Shown here piece by piece: positions 8,262 to 15,689 of a stretch of DNA of 19,059 bases. The notes below the pieces were generated by a model, which had not been told where the DNA came from, did not search any database, and saw nothing but the letters and a program-made list of their open reading frames with translations. This stretch comes from an uncultured Lachnospiraceae bacterium. Its GTDB lineage: Bacteria > Bacillota > Clostridia > Lachnospirales > Lachnospiraceae. How positions within the stretch are numbered: the first letter of the stretch is position 1; each line of letters opens with the position of its first letter. The stretch covers positions 1 to 19,059 of the forward strand of contig CAJUED010000003.1 of NCBI GenBank assembly GCA_910585075.1, written 5' to 3'. The translations under genes and the position numbers were made by a program.

Positions 8262-8660
8262 TTATGCGAATTTCGCCAGCACACCGTTTACAAAGGAGGG
8301 AGAAGAATCCTGTCCAAATTTCTTGGCCAGCTCCACCGCTTCATTGATTGCCACCCCGGTTGGGATGTCCTCATCGTAGAGGACTTCATAGATGGCCAGC
8401 CTTAAAATTGTAAGGTCCACCTTTCCCATGCGGCCGATATCCCAGCCCTGTACCTTATCATTTAAATCCCGGTCAATTTCTTCCAGTCTTTCAATAATCT
8501 TATTAAATTTCTCACTGATTTGGGCATTATCCTCCTCCGAAGCGGCATTTTCCTCCGCCTCGAAAAAGAAGGCTTCCTGCTCTGCCATCTCACTCTTTGG
8601 ATTAAATTCCACCCGGAACAGCAGCTTAAAGAGCCGCTCCCGCATTTCTCTTCTGCTCAT
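8262..8660 (-). CDS. nusB: Transcription antitermination factor NusB
   Basis: NusB binds boxA RNA together with S10 (NusE) and promotes antitermination on rRNA operons. The start MSRREMRERLFKLLF and the C-terminal block PTGVAINEAVELAKKFGQDSSPSFVNGVLAKFA are diagnostic. The central WDIGRMGKVDLTILRLAIYE helix is also present. An acidic, low-complexity insertion (EAEENAASEEDNAQ) lies near residues 34-47. Length is about 132 residues. The ATG at 8658-8660 matches the family N-terminus (M-S/T-RRE) and has AGG nine bases upstream; an in-frame ATG at 8666 is only three bases from the same AGG. It directly follows asp23, as yqhY-nusB do in B. subtilis. Confidence 0.95.
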   Translation of the reverse strand: MSRREMRERLFKLLFRVEFNPKSEMAEQEAFFFEAEENAASEEDNAQISEKFNKIIERLEEIDRDLNDKVQGWDIGRMGKVDLTILRLAIYEVLYDEDIPTGVAINEAVELAKKFGQDSSPSFVNGVLAKFA

Positions 8661-8676
8661 AAGCATCTACCTGTAC

Positions 8677-9063
8677 TTATCCGTTTTTCTGCATGTTGAC
8701 ACCGGCGATACGGATGTTCACATCCGAAACCTCCAGGCCCGTCATGTTCTCTATAGTTGATTTTACTTTGCTTTGCACTCTCTGGGAAGTGGAAGGGATA
8801 TTGTAGCCGTACTCCACAATCAGCGCAAGCTCAGCCTTCACCTTCTTGCCGATAACTTCCACCTTAACTCCCCTGGAAAGGCTCTTTACGCCCATTCTGC
8901 TCATCAACTCATTGCTGATATTTCCCGCCATGGCCGCAACGCCCTCAACCTCGGTTGCCGCAAGGCCTGCAATCATTGCCACCACATCATCGGCAATTTT
9001 AACTGTGCCCAAATCCTCATTTTCCTGTAATACATAGGTTGTCTGTTCAAAATTATTTTCCAT
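8677..9063 (-). CDS. Asp23/Gls24 family protein (YqhY-like)
   Basis: This is a 128-residue Asp23/Gls24 family protein. Family members are small cytosolic proteins linked to envelope stress and, for B. subtilis YqhY, to control of acetyl-CoA carboxylase. The family pattern is clear: GTVKIADDVVAMIAGLAATEVEGVAAMAG (19-47), SRGVKVEVIGKKVKAELALIVEYGYNIP and the ending GLEVSDVNIRIAGV. I set the start at the ATG 9061-9063, with AGGA eight bases upstream; the same frame is open farther upstream but the extra residues are not family-like. It precedes nusB exactly as yqhY does, but accBC, its usual partners in Bacillus, are not adjacent. A possible promoter lies just upstream. The precise function here is unknown. 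Confidence 0.93.
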   Translation of the reverse strand: MENNFEQTTYVLQENEDLGTVKIADDVVAMIAGLAATEVEGVAAMAGNISNELMSRMGVKSLSRGVKVEVIGKKVKAELALIVEYGYNIPSTSQRVQSKVKSTIENMTGLEVSDVNIRIAGVNMQKNG

Positions 9064-9106
9064 AATAGCGTTCCTTTCTTTCCCTTGCCGAAAGTCTGTT
9101 ACTGTT

Positions 9107-9115
9107 AATATATCA
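9107..9115 (-). promoter_or_regulatory. Possible extended -10 promoter for the asp23-nusB run
   Basis: On the minus strand TGATATATT fits an extended -10 element (TG-N-TATATT, five of six bases matching TATAAT). No good -35 lies 16-18 bases upstream. It would start transcripts near 9100, giving a leader of about 37 bases before the asp23 ATG. This is the only promoter-like site seen in the 152-base gap between the lipoprotein gene and asp23. It is a pattern match only. Confidence 0.35.
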
Positions 9116-9215
9116 AAAATTCCGCTTTTTGCATAGTCTAAATTCACGCAATCAACTGGCCCTGGATGTATGGGCGTAAGATTTAGGGCAGGTCTTGCGC
9201 ATTTGGCGCGTTTTG

Positions 9216-10460
9216 TTACAGCCAAAAACTCAGGCTCAGCTGTTCTTCATTTTCTGCATAGGAAACGGTTCCCTCCTGGGTATCCAAATATTGAAAAATC
9301 CCCTGTTCTTCAATCAGATATCCTATCATATCTCCGTATGCCTGTTCGTCCGAGCACTTTAATGTCACGTAGGTGCTTCCCTGCCCGTAAGCCGATGCAA
9401 ACATTTCTTTCAGTTTCTCCTTTTCAAGACCCGTAAAGTAGCGGCCTTCCCTGACATAGTAATTGTCCTCCATGGAATTACACACAGGAACCTCCACAAT
9501 GGCTTCAATCACATGTGTCTTTTCCATCTGATCCGTTGTTACACACAGATAGTCATAATTGATGGGAGGAATGCTGCCGGAGGTATTATCTCCGCCTCCC
9601 CCCACAATCTGGTAAGAAGCATCTCCCCATGTAGTATCTACATAATAATAATTTCCATCCATCTTAACCAGATTCCAGGCATGTCCCTCTCCCCCTGAAA
9701 CTCTGCCCATAATCAAAGTGGCTTCAATTCCCGCCCTGCGCAGCAGATACTGGGTTGCTTTGGCATATCCCTGGCACACACTTCTTCTATGAATAAAAAC
9801 AGAGCAGATATTCTGATTGTCAGGGGCGGAAGCATCATATTCCGTCCGGTCAATAATATATTCGTAAATATATTTCACAATCCCGTATTCATCCAGGCCG
9901 GCCTCCATTCCGGAAAGGCACTCCTTAACATACTGCTCAATCTGTTCCTTTCTGACTGCCGCCTCCTGCTCCGAAATGTTGTAGGTGCCGGAAAATGTGA
10001 TTTTCTTAACAATATCTCCCAATGTATATCTGGTGAATGTGTAGCCCTCCACATAAAAAATCTCGGGATGATCGTTTAACACACACTGAAAAACCTTTTC
10101 TATTTTATCCGTGTCCACACAGGATAAGGCCACGCCGTCCCCAAACTCCTGGAGTATTTTCAGAATTTCCGCGTAAACAACCTGTTCTTCCTCACTTAAC
10201 CTGTCATAATGAAACAAGCCCATCTGCTGTTTTCGGATAAAATCTGTTTCCTCCGGGGAAATACCTGTGATTCCCTCCACTTCTCCCGGCTGGGCTTCCT
10301 GCTTTTCTCCCTGGGTGTCTTCCTCCCGTAAGCCCTCCGATAAGTCTTCCTGAATATGCCTGTCCTTTTCTTCCGCGTCCTGATACTTTGTAAGCCCGCT
10401 GCAGCCTGCAAGCAGCAAAATGCAGAAAGAGACTGCCAGTATGATTTTCCTTCTTTTCAT
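9216..10460 (-). CDS. Transglutaminase-like lipoprotein
   Basis: This is a predicted membrane-anchored extracytoplasmic protein of 414 residues. The N-terminus is a lipoprotein signal peptide (MKRRKIILAVSFCILLLAGC) with lipobox LAGC, and C20 would be lipidated. A charged Glu/Gln-rich linker spans about 25-75. A transglutaminase/protease-like fold follows, with the expected Cys-His-Asp triad: C229 in SVCQGYAKA, H260 in GEGHAWNLV and D275 in YYYVDTTWGD. The C-terminal ~100 residues match no domain I recognise. The ATG follows the prfC TAA directly with no gap and no strong ribosome binding site, suggesting coupled translation. Possible roles are cell-wall peptide processing or proteolysis; the substrate is unknown. 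A non-enzymatic binding role is unlikely because the triad is intact. Confidence 0.88.
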   Translation of the reverse strand: MKRRKIILAVSFCILLLAGCSGLTKYQDAEEKDRHIQEDLSEGLREEDTQGEKQEAQPGEVEGITGISPEETDFIRKQQMGLFHYDRLSEEEQVVYAEILKILQEFGDGVALSCVDTDKIEKVFQCVLNDHPEIFYVEGYTFTRYTLGDIVKKITFSGTYNISEQEAAVRKEQIEQYVKECLSGMEAGLDEYGIVKYIYEYIIDRTEYDASAPDNQNICSVFIHRRSVCQGYAKATQYLLRRAGIEATLIMGRVSGGEGHAWNLVKMDGNYYYVDTTWGDASYQIVGGGGDNTSGSIPPINYDYLCVTTDQMEKTHVIEAIVEVPVCNSMEDNYYVREGRYFTGLEKEKLKEMFASAYGQGSTYVTLKCSDEQAYGDMIGYLIEEQGIFQYLDTQEGTVSYAENEEQLSLSFWL

Positions 10461-12053
10461 TTAATCACGTCCAAACTCCGAGAGCTGTAATCCTTCATTC
10501 CGATCCAGTGTCATGCCCACGCTCCATGCATTCACAAACAACAGTAACGGATTGCCCTTCAAATCCTTTATTTTCTTCATATCGGAGGTTCCTACCAGCT
10601 TGTTTAGATCGATTTCCTTATTTTCAATCCACCTGATATGTTCATAGGGTAACGGCTCCAATCTGATTTCCACATTGTATTCATTTTCCAGACGGTATTT
10701 GAGCACATCAAACTGCAGAACGCCCACCACGCCCACAATGATTTCCTCCATACCGGTATTAAACTCCTGGAAAATCTGAATGGCGCCCTCCTGGGCAATC
10801 TGGGTAATCCCCTTGACAAACTGTTTCCGCTTCATGGTATCCACCTGCCTCACCCTGGCGAAATGCTCCGGCGCAAAGGTGGGTATCCCCTCATAACAAA
10901 ACTGCTCTTTGGGCATACATAAGGTATCGCCAATGGAAAAAATACCCGGGTCAAACACACCAATAATGTCCCCCGCATAGGCCTCGTCCAGAATCTTTCT
11001 CTCGCTTGCCATAATCTGCTGGGGCTGGGAGAGCCGCATCACTTTTCCTCCCTGCACATGTTTTACTTCCATGCTTGCCTCATATTTTCCGGAACAAATC
11101 CGCATGAAGGCGATCCTGTCCCTGTGGGCCTTGTTCATATTGGCCTGTATCTTAAATACAAAGGCCGAAAAATCATGTTCCGCAGGCGGGATAAGTCCGG
11201 TGTCAGCTTTTCTCGGCAGGGGTGTGGTGGTCATCTTAAGGAAATGCTGCAAAAAGAATTCTACTCCGAAATTCGTGAGAGCCGATCCAAAAAACACAGG
11301 CGTCAGATCTCCGCTGCGCACCAAATCCAAATCAAATTCCGCGCTTGCCCCGTCTAAAAGCTCAATTTCATCCTGAAGCAGCAAGGCCGCCTCCTGACCA
11401 ATTGCATCCGTAAGCTTCTGTGCATCGTTTGCGGGAATTTCCGTAGTCTCACCCTCCTTCGTTCCCTTCTCCGTATCCGAATAGGTGAGAACACACTGCC
11501 TGTCCCTGTCGTAGACCCCCTTAAACCTCTTACCCGATCCGATAGGCCAGTTAATGGGACAGGTGGCAATACCAAGCTCCTTTTCAATTTCATCAAGCAG
11601 CTCAAATGTATCGTTAGCGTCTCTGTCCATCTTATTGATAAAAGTAAAAATGGGAATTTTCCGCATAACACAGACCTTAAACAGTTTACGGGTCTGCGCC
11701 TCCACCCCTTTGGATGCGTCGATAACCATGACCGCCGAATCCGCTGCCATCAAAGTCCGGTAGGTGTCCTCCGAGAAATCCTGATGTCCCGGTGTATCCA
11801 GAATATTGATGCAGAAACCGTCATATTCAAATTGCAGAACCGAGGACGTAACCGAAATACCTCTCTCCTTCTCAATCTCCATCCAATCGGATACCGCATG
11901 TCTTGCTGTTGCCTTACCCTTCACGCTCCCGGCCAGATTAATGGCTCCGCCGTATAAGAGAAACTTCTCCGTCAGCGTTGTCTTGCCCGCGTCAGGGTGG
12001 GAAATAATTGCAAAGGTTCTTCTTCTGTTTATCTCCTGCTCGTAGTTACTCAC
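10461..12053 (-). CDS. prfC: Peptide chain release factor 3 (GTPase)
   Basis: RF3 is a translational GTPase that removes RF1/RF2 from the ribosome after termination. The protein has 530 residues, matching E. coli RF3 (529). The G motifs are G1 SHPDAGKTT (18-26), G2 region RGISVTSSV (64-72), G3 DTPGHQD (86-92) and G4 NKMDRD (140-145). Domain 2 and the C-terminal IRWIENKEIDLNKLVGTSDMKKIKDLKGNPLLLFVNAWSVG-type ending also fit RF3 rather than EF-G. The start is GTG at 12051-12053, fixed by GGAGG seven bases upstream (12061-12065). The leader contains a long inverted repeat and a possible promoter. The lipoprotein gene follows without a gap. Confidence 0.96.
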   Translation of the reverse strand: MSNYEQEINRRRTFAIISHPDAGKTTLTEKFLLYGGAINLAGSVKGKATARHAVSDWMEIEKERGISVTSSVLQFEYDGFCINILDTPGHQDFSEDTYRTLMAADSAVMVIDASKGVEAQTRKLFKVCVMRKIPIFTFINKMDRDANDTFELLDEIEKELGIATCPINWPIGSGKRFKGVYDRDRQCVLTYSDTEKGTKEGETTEIPANDAQKLTDAIGQEAALLLQDEIELLDGASAEFDLDLVRSGDLTPVFFGSALTNFGVEFFLQHFLKMTTTPLPRKADTGLIPPAEHDFSAFVFKIQANMNKAHRDRIAFMRICSGKYEASMEVKHVQGGKVMRLSQPQQIMASERKILDEAYAGDIIGVFDPGIFSIGDTLCMPKEQFCYEGIPTFAPEHFARVRQVDTMKRKQFVKGITQIAQEGAIQIFQEFNTGMEEIIVGVVGVLQFDVLKYRLENEYNVEIRLEPLPYEHIRWIENKEIDLNKLVGTSDMKKIKDLKGNPLLLFVNAWSVGMTLDRNEGLQLSEFGRD

Positions 12054-12084
12054 TTTTCTTCCTCCAGATTATCACTCGTCATGT

Positions 12085-12159
12085 AACGGCTTAGCCCGGG
12101 CTGCCGGACTGGCGCTCTTTTTGCGAATTTCCTGTAAACGGGCGCCGGGCCAAACCGCT
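12085..12159 (-). repeat. Long imperfect inverted repeat in the prfC leader
   Basis: Arms at 12085-12099 and 12145-12159 pair over 15 bases. Twelve are Watson-Crick pairs and three are G-U in RNA read from the minus strand, around a 45-base loop. The outer sequence shares CGGTTTGGCC with the inverted repeat at 16371-16399, and the other arm begins GTAACGGCTTAGCC, so it looks like a longer member of the same repeat family. No T-run follows, so it is unlikely to terminate transcription. If the putative promoter at 12171-12197 is used, this stem would form at the very 5' end of the prfC mRNA. Confidence 0.65.
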
Positions 12160-12170
12160 GTAAATTCTCT

Positions 12171-12197
12171 ATTGTAATAGGATACCACATTTTTCAA
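12171..12197 (-). promoter_or_regulatory. Possible sigma-A promoter for prfC
   Basis: On the minus strand TTGAAA (12192-12197) and TACAAT (12171-12176) each match the consensus hexamers at five of six bases, but the spacer is only 15 bases. Placing it between the end of the sporulation operon and a housekeeping gene makes biological sense. The predicted start near 12164 would give a leader of about 110 bases holding the inverted repeat. Confidence 0.35.
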
Positions 12198-12213
12198 AAT
12201 ATAGCATCTGTTT

Positions 12214-12966
12214 TTAACCGGCATTTAAAGTACTGATGACAATCGCCTCAGGAGCCACGCCTGTTTTGCGGATGATGATGTCCTCAATCTGGGCTCTCTG
12301 GGCCTCCGAAAGTTCCTCCGTGTTCACAACCACATCAACCGTATCATCGGTTATGCTTACCACCACGTCGTCAAATCCTTTGCTCTCCAGCAAAATCTCT
12401 GCCGCCGTCTCCTTCTCCGCCACGTCGGTAAGGGCAATCATATCATCCACCGCTTCCTGCTTCTGCTCCTCGCTGATATTTACATTGTTGATGATTTCCA
12501 AAAGCGTTTCTTTGTTCCTGGCTCTGGTCTGCTCTTTCATAAGCCTTGCCCCTGAGAGGGTATCTAAGCTGGCGGCGGATGTGAAAACCGCCTCCCCCGG
12601 TGTTTCGTCTCCGGACAACTGATTTTCCGTATTCTGTGCCATATCTACCGTCATATTCTCCGCCATAATCTCATCCATGGTTTCGTCCAGATAATTATCC
12701 TCCGTAAATACTACCTCGGAGTCCATGCTCCGGATGTCTGAATTTTCAGCCTGTTCGATGTCCTCATCGGAGATTTCAAATAAAGCCGCCACATCATCCT
12801 CTGTCCCCGTGATCGTCTGCTCGCCCGCCACCACCGTATCGGAGCCCGCCGTCATAATTTCTTCTTCCGTAATCCTGCTGCCGGCAAAGTTTAAGTATCC
12901 TGCAACCGCAATCATGATTGCCAGCGCCGTAATCATAATCTGATTCTTCTTCACCATATTTTTCAA
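12214..12966 (-). CDS. spoIIIAH: Stage III sporulation protein AH
   Basis: SpoIIIAH is the mother-cell membrane protein that binds forespore SpoIIQ across the intermembrane space and forms part of the feeding-tube channel. Of 250 residues, 11-28 form one transmembrane helix (MITALAIMIAVAGYLNFA). Residues about 34-125 are a strongly acidic linker. About 138-250 form the conserved ring-building domain related to EscJ/PrgK/FliF (LMKEQTRARNKETLLEIIN, AEILLESKGFDDVVVSI, IIIRKTGVAPEAIVIS). The start is probably the TTG at 12964-12966, because AAGGAG stands eight bases upstream. An ATG at 12957 gives only three fewer residues but lies 17 bases from that site. It is the last gene of the spoIIIA operon, with no clear terminator behind it. 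Confidence 0.94.
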   Translation of the reverse strand: MKNMVKKNQIMITALAIMIAVAGYLNFAGSRITEEEIMTAGSDTVVAGEQTITGTEDDVAALFEISDEDIEQAENSDIRSMDSEVVFTEDNYLDETMDEIMAENMTVDMAQNTENQLSGDETPGEAVFTSAASLDTLSGARLMKEQTRARNKETLLEIINNVNISEEQKQEAVDDMIALTDVAEKETAAEILLESKGFDDVVVSITDDTVDVVVNTEELSEAQRAQIEDIIIRKTGVAPEAIVISTLNAG

Positions 12967-12974
12967 ATCCGCTT

Positions 12975-12980
12975 CTCCTT
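12975..12980 (-). promoter_or_regulatory. Ribosome binding site deciding a TTG start for spoIIIAH
   Basis: AAGGAG on the minus strand stands eight bases before the TTG at 12964-12966 but 17 bases before the next in-frame ATG (12955-12957). Spacing therefore favours the TTG codon. Confidence 0.6.
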
Positions 12981-12985
12981 CTTAC

Positions 12986-13627
12986 TTATGATATCATTTT
13001 AACTACTTTAATTTTATGTACATCTATTCCAAATAATGCCTGAATTGCTTCTGTTATATTTTGTACTGTCCGCGGATTTCCGCCCCCCTGGGCGGATACC
13101 GCCACACCCTTTACCTTAGGTGAGAGCACCTTCTTGACATATGGTATGTTCTGACTTTCCCTGCCGCCTGCATATACGGTCTGTTCGCTTGTGCTCGTAT
13201 CCGTGGTATTTCGGCTGCCGCCGGCGGAATCCGCCTCGGCCGCGCCTTCCTTTACGGTGGTTACGTCCTTCTCCACAACGGTCTCTTTTGAACTTTCAAG
13301 GGTGACCATCACCTGTACCTTCCCAACCCCATCCATGCTGCCAAGTAACTCCTCCAGAGATTCCTCCAGATAAGCCGCATAGGATAGCAGGGCCTCCTCG
13401 TCCCCCACGGCGCTCTGCACTGTCTCCGCATCCGGAAAACTTTCCGACCGTAGATTCAGTATAGTACTTTCACTGTCCAATTGAACGGACTGTGTGGAAT
13501 TTTTTTCGGTCTTTTTTTCCGTTGGCCAGGCAATCACCAAAAGAAGGACGCCGCAAAGCAGCATAATCAAAAAATTGTCCTTTGTAAATTTCATTTTTAT
13601 TTTTTTGACAGTTTCCATTTCCTGCAT
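12986..13627 (-). CDS. spoIIIAG: Stage III sporulation protein AG
   Basis: SpoIIIAG forms the large ring of the mother-cell side of the SpoIIIA-SpoIIQ channel. The protein has 213 residues. A basic N-terminus is followed by one transmembrane segment (about 19-34, FLIMLLCGVLLLVIAWP). The ring-building domain starts near 85 (LEESLEELLGSMDGVGKVQVMVTLESS) and resumes at IPYVKKVLSPKVKGVAVSAQGG, ending GIDVHKIKVVKM. The Ser/Thr-rich stretch between them (about 130-155) corresponds to the insertion that forms the beta-triangle region in B. subtilis. The ATG at 13625-13627 follows GGGGAGGA by five bases. The frame stays open upstream to an ATG at 13687 and a TTG at 13696, but those residues are not family-like. 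A 138-base gap separates it from spoIIIAF. Confidence 0.93.
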   Translation of the reverse strand: MQEMETVKKIKMKFTKDNFLIMLLCGVLLLVIAWPTEKKTEKNSTQSVQLDSESTILNLRSESFPDAETVQSAVGDEEALLSYAAYLEESLEELLGSMDGVGKVQVMVTLESSKETVVEKDVTTVKEGAAEADSAGGSRNTTDTSTSEQTVYAGGRESQNIPYVKKVLSPKVKGVAVSAQGGGNPRTVQNITEAIQALFGIDVHKIKVVKMIS

Positions 13628-13765
13628 GCAAATCCTCCCCGCCGGGCCCTGCGCTTTTTCTGTCCGGCCTTCCACCAAAATCTCCATTCCTGCCAACAGC
13701 CCACAAATTCAACCGAATCCGTTCAGACGCCTTTTTCCTTACCGTACGGACACATCATGATTAAT

Positions 13766-14335
13766 TTAATCCATACAAATTTCAATCTGCCCCGCATCCA
13801 CCCCCAGCTGCTTTGCATAGGTCTCCCTTAAAGCCTCCTTATCCGTTTCAGGGGACGAATCATCCCCGACGCTTATCTGTTCCACATAAATCCTGTTATC
13901 ATCCCCAGGCTTTTTTTCTCTCACAGTGATGATGATCCCGGCTCCCTGACCGCCTTCTTCTCCCTGGTACACAGTCTCCCCAAATTTCACAGCCCTAATC
14001 TCATAACCGCTTTCACAGCCTTCCAGCTGCCTTTTCACTTCCTCCTCCATGGACTCATAAATTTCAGTTTCACTTCCGCGGATTTCCCACTCCATTTCTT
14101 CGTATATGCCGCCGGCTTTTTCCATCTCCTGCTCAAAAAGCGCCACCCTTTCTTTTATTTCCCGTCCGGTCTCATCGCTTACGAACAGAGAAAACAACGG
14201 CTCTAAAATACGCATGATCATAATCATCCCTATCAATATTCTCACATACTTGACATAAGAGGCCCCCGGCACGAAAAACAGGACTGCCTGTGCAATGATG
14301 ATAAAAATGCATATTTCCTTCACAACACTGACCAT
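13766..14335 (-). CDS. spoIIIAF: Stage III sporulation protein AF
   Basis: SpoIIIAF is a mother-cell membrane protein required for channel function. The protein has 189 residues. It has two N-terminal transmembrane helices (about 8-26 ICIFIIIAQAVLFFVPGAS and 31-49 VRILIGMIMIMRILEPLFS), then a soluble Glu-rich domain ending in TYAKQLGVDAGQIEICMD, the usual C-terminal pattern of the family. Of two adjacent in-frame ATGs I chose 14333-14335, six bases from GGAGG; the one at 14338 is three bases from it, and a further ATG at 14353 has no spaced site. The gene follows spoIIIAE by about 30 bases. Confidence 0.92.
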   Translation of the reverse strand: MVSVVKEICIFIIIAQAVLFFVPGASYVKYVRILIGMIMIMRILEPLFSLFVSDETGREIKERVALFEQEMEKAGGIYEEMEWEIRGSETEIYESMEEEVKRQLEGCESGYEIRAVKFGETVYQGEEGGQGAGIIITVREKKPGDDNRIYVEQISVGDDSSPETDKEALRETYAKQLGVDAGQIEICMD

Positions 14336-14365
14336 CATACCCCTCCGCTGCATTCCTATGATTTG

Positions 14366-15649
14366 TTATGACGTTGTGTAAGACACCACCGCAATCACTA
14401 TGATAAACAAAAACACGGATGTAAATACACAACGCAAAAACAAAAAGCACCCTCCCCCCACTCTATCCGCGCACAGAGAGATTCTCTTGTCGCTGACAAT
14501 TCCTGTGATTGCGGCTCCCAGCTTTACCGTCCCTGCCACAATCAGTATCTTCAGCAAAGGGGCAAGGCAGGCTCCAAAAAGCGCCACCAAAAGCAGTACC
14601 CCCATACTGTTTTTAATCAGGACCGCCGATCCCAGCACCAGCTCAGCCACACCCTCTGTCACCCCTCCTATCCCGGGTATGGCGGATACGGCCTTGCGCA
14701 TGGCGGAAATCCTAAGGCCTGAGGCCACCGGCCCGATGACGGCCTGTACCAGAGATAAACCTGTGATTGCCCCCATAGCCGCCTTTAAGGCCGTACCGAT
14801 TCCCTTTTCGATAAAGTCAAGCAGAAGCGTTAATTTTTCTTCCGTCCAAAATCCGTTTAAAAGAGTCAGCATCACGTAACTGTAGATAACAGGCACCATA
14901 ATGCTGTTTAAAAAGCTTTCCACAAGATAGGCCGCCACCAGCATCAGCTGATAATAGTATACCCCGGAAGCCGTCCCCTGGGCTGCTCCCACGGCCACGC
15001 AGTAAGTGGGCACAAACAGTTTCACAAACAAAACAATGTTTTCAACCGCCCCTGTTGCAATCTCTGACACAAAGTAAATCACCTTGGTCAGAATTACCAT
15101 AAGAAACAGATACAGAAAGTAAAAGCCTGCCTGGGCAATCTGCTTTCCTGCAAACAAATCTGAAAATTCCGCAAAAAGAGCCGATACCACCCCCAAAACC
15201 AGAATATAAATAAAAATCTGCCGAAGCCCCGAAATCTCCCCAAGGAGCCCGTCCTTCACTTCTCCTGCCAGCATCTTAAAGGCTTCCGGCGCCCTCCCTT
15301 CCATAATCATGGCAAGCAGTTCTTCACCCTCAATCTCCATCCCCGGGAAAAGTCCGTCAAGCCCCTCATTGACGCCGCTTAAATCGTTGGATGAGAGCCA
15401 TTTATCTATGTAATCGGACTCTGATATCATTTCCCCGCTTTCCTTGGCCAGAACCCTTCCCCCCGGCCAGAATAACCACAGCGAAAGCATTACCGGCAAA
15501 AATAGTACTGACAAAAGCATTGTGGACAAAAATTTCGAAGGCGGACATTTTGCAGGCAGAAGCATCTTTGGCAAAACCATTTTCGTAAAAACTGCCTCCT
15601 GTAAATATTTTGCCGCCAGAAACCTTAACGTCTTCCTACTTTTTCTCAT
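14366..15649 (-). CDS. spoIIIAE: Stage III sporulation protein AE
   Basis: SpoIIIAE is the polytopic membrane core of the channel complex. It has 427 residues from the ATG at 15647-15649, preceded by GGGGG seven bases upstream. The frame is open to 15718 but that would overlap spoIIIAD. After a long N-terminal region with a signal-like hydrophobic core (about 40-60) ending in RVLAKES comes a soluble segment (about 67-140, SESDYIDKWLSSNDLSGVNEGLDGLFPG). Hydrophobic spans follow at roughly 144-162, 174-192, 200-222, 232-262, 284-310, 345-385 and 400-422. The conserved block GLSLVQAVIGPVASGLRISAMRKAVSAIPGIGG is present. Residues 12-56 consist of a degenerate five-residue tandem repeat, annotated separately, which makes the part before the hydrophobic core longer and more basic than usual. 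Confidence 0.94.
   Translation of the reverse strand: MRKSRKTLRFLAAKYLQEAVFTKMVLPKMLLPAKCPPSKFLSTMLLSVLFLPVMLSLWLFWPGGRVLAKESGEMISESDYIDKWLSSNDLSGVNEGLDGLFPGMEIEGEELLAMIMEGRAPEAFKMLAGEVKDGLLGEISGLRQIFIYILVLGVVSALFAEFSDLFAGKQIAQAGFYFLYLFLMVILTKVIYFVSEIATGAVENIVLFVKLFVPTYCVAVGAAQGTASGVYYYQLMLVAAYLVESFLNSIMVPVIYSYVMLTLLNGFWTEEKLTLLLDFIEKGIGTALKAAMGAITGLSLVQAVIGPVASGLRISAMRKAVSAIPGIGGVTEGVAELVLGSAVLIKNSMGVLLLVALFGACLAPLLKILIVAGTVKLGAAITGIVSDKRISLCADRVGGGCFLFLRCVFTSVFLFIIVIAVVSYTTS
15482..15616 (-). repeat. Degenerate 15-bp tandem repeat inside spoIIIAE (nine five-residue units)
   Basis: Codons 12-56 of spoIIIAE read in blocks of five as AAKYL, QEAVF, TKMVL, PKMLL, PAKCP, PSKFL, STMLL, SVLFL and PVMLS. 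At DNA level many units share an ATG-CTT-TTG or AAA-TTT-TTG core at the same register. The period of 15 bases keeps the frame. The repeat lies in the signal-peptide region, ahead of and within the hydrophobic core. Confidence 0.7.
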
Positions 15650-15689
15650 TGCTAATCCCCCATGCCGTCTTTGACGTCTCAAACAGCTC

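Noticed and set aside
13628..13765. Internal promoter or N-terminal extension upstream of spoIIIAG
   Set aside because: An internal promoter in the spoIIIA operon is known in B. subtilis, but I found no convincing sigma-E or sigma-G match here. The upstream in-frame starts have weaker binding sites than the chosen ATG.
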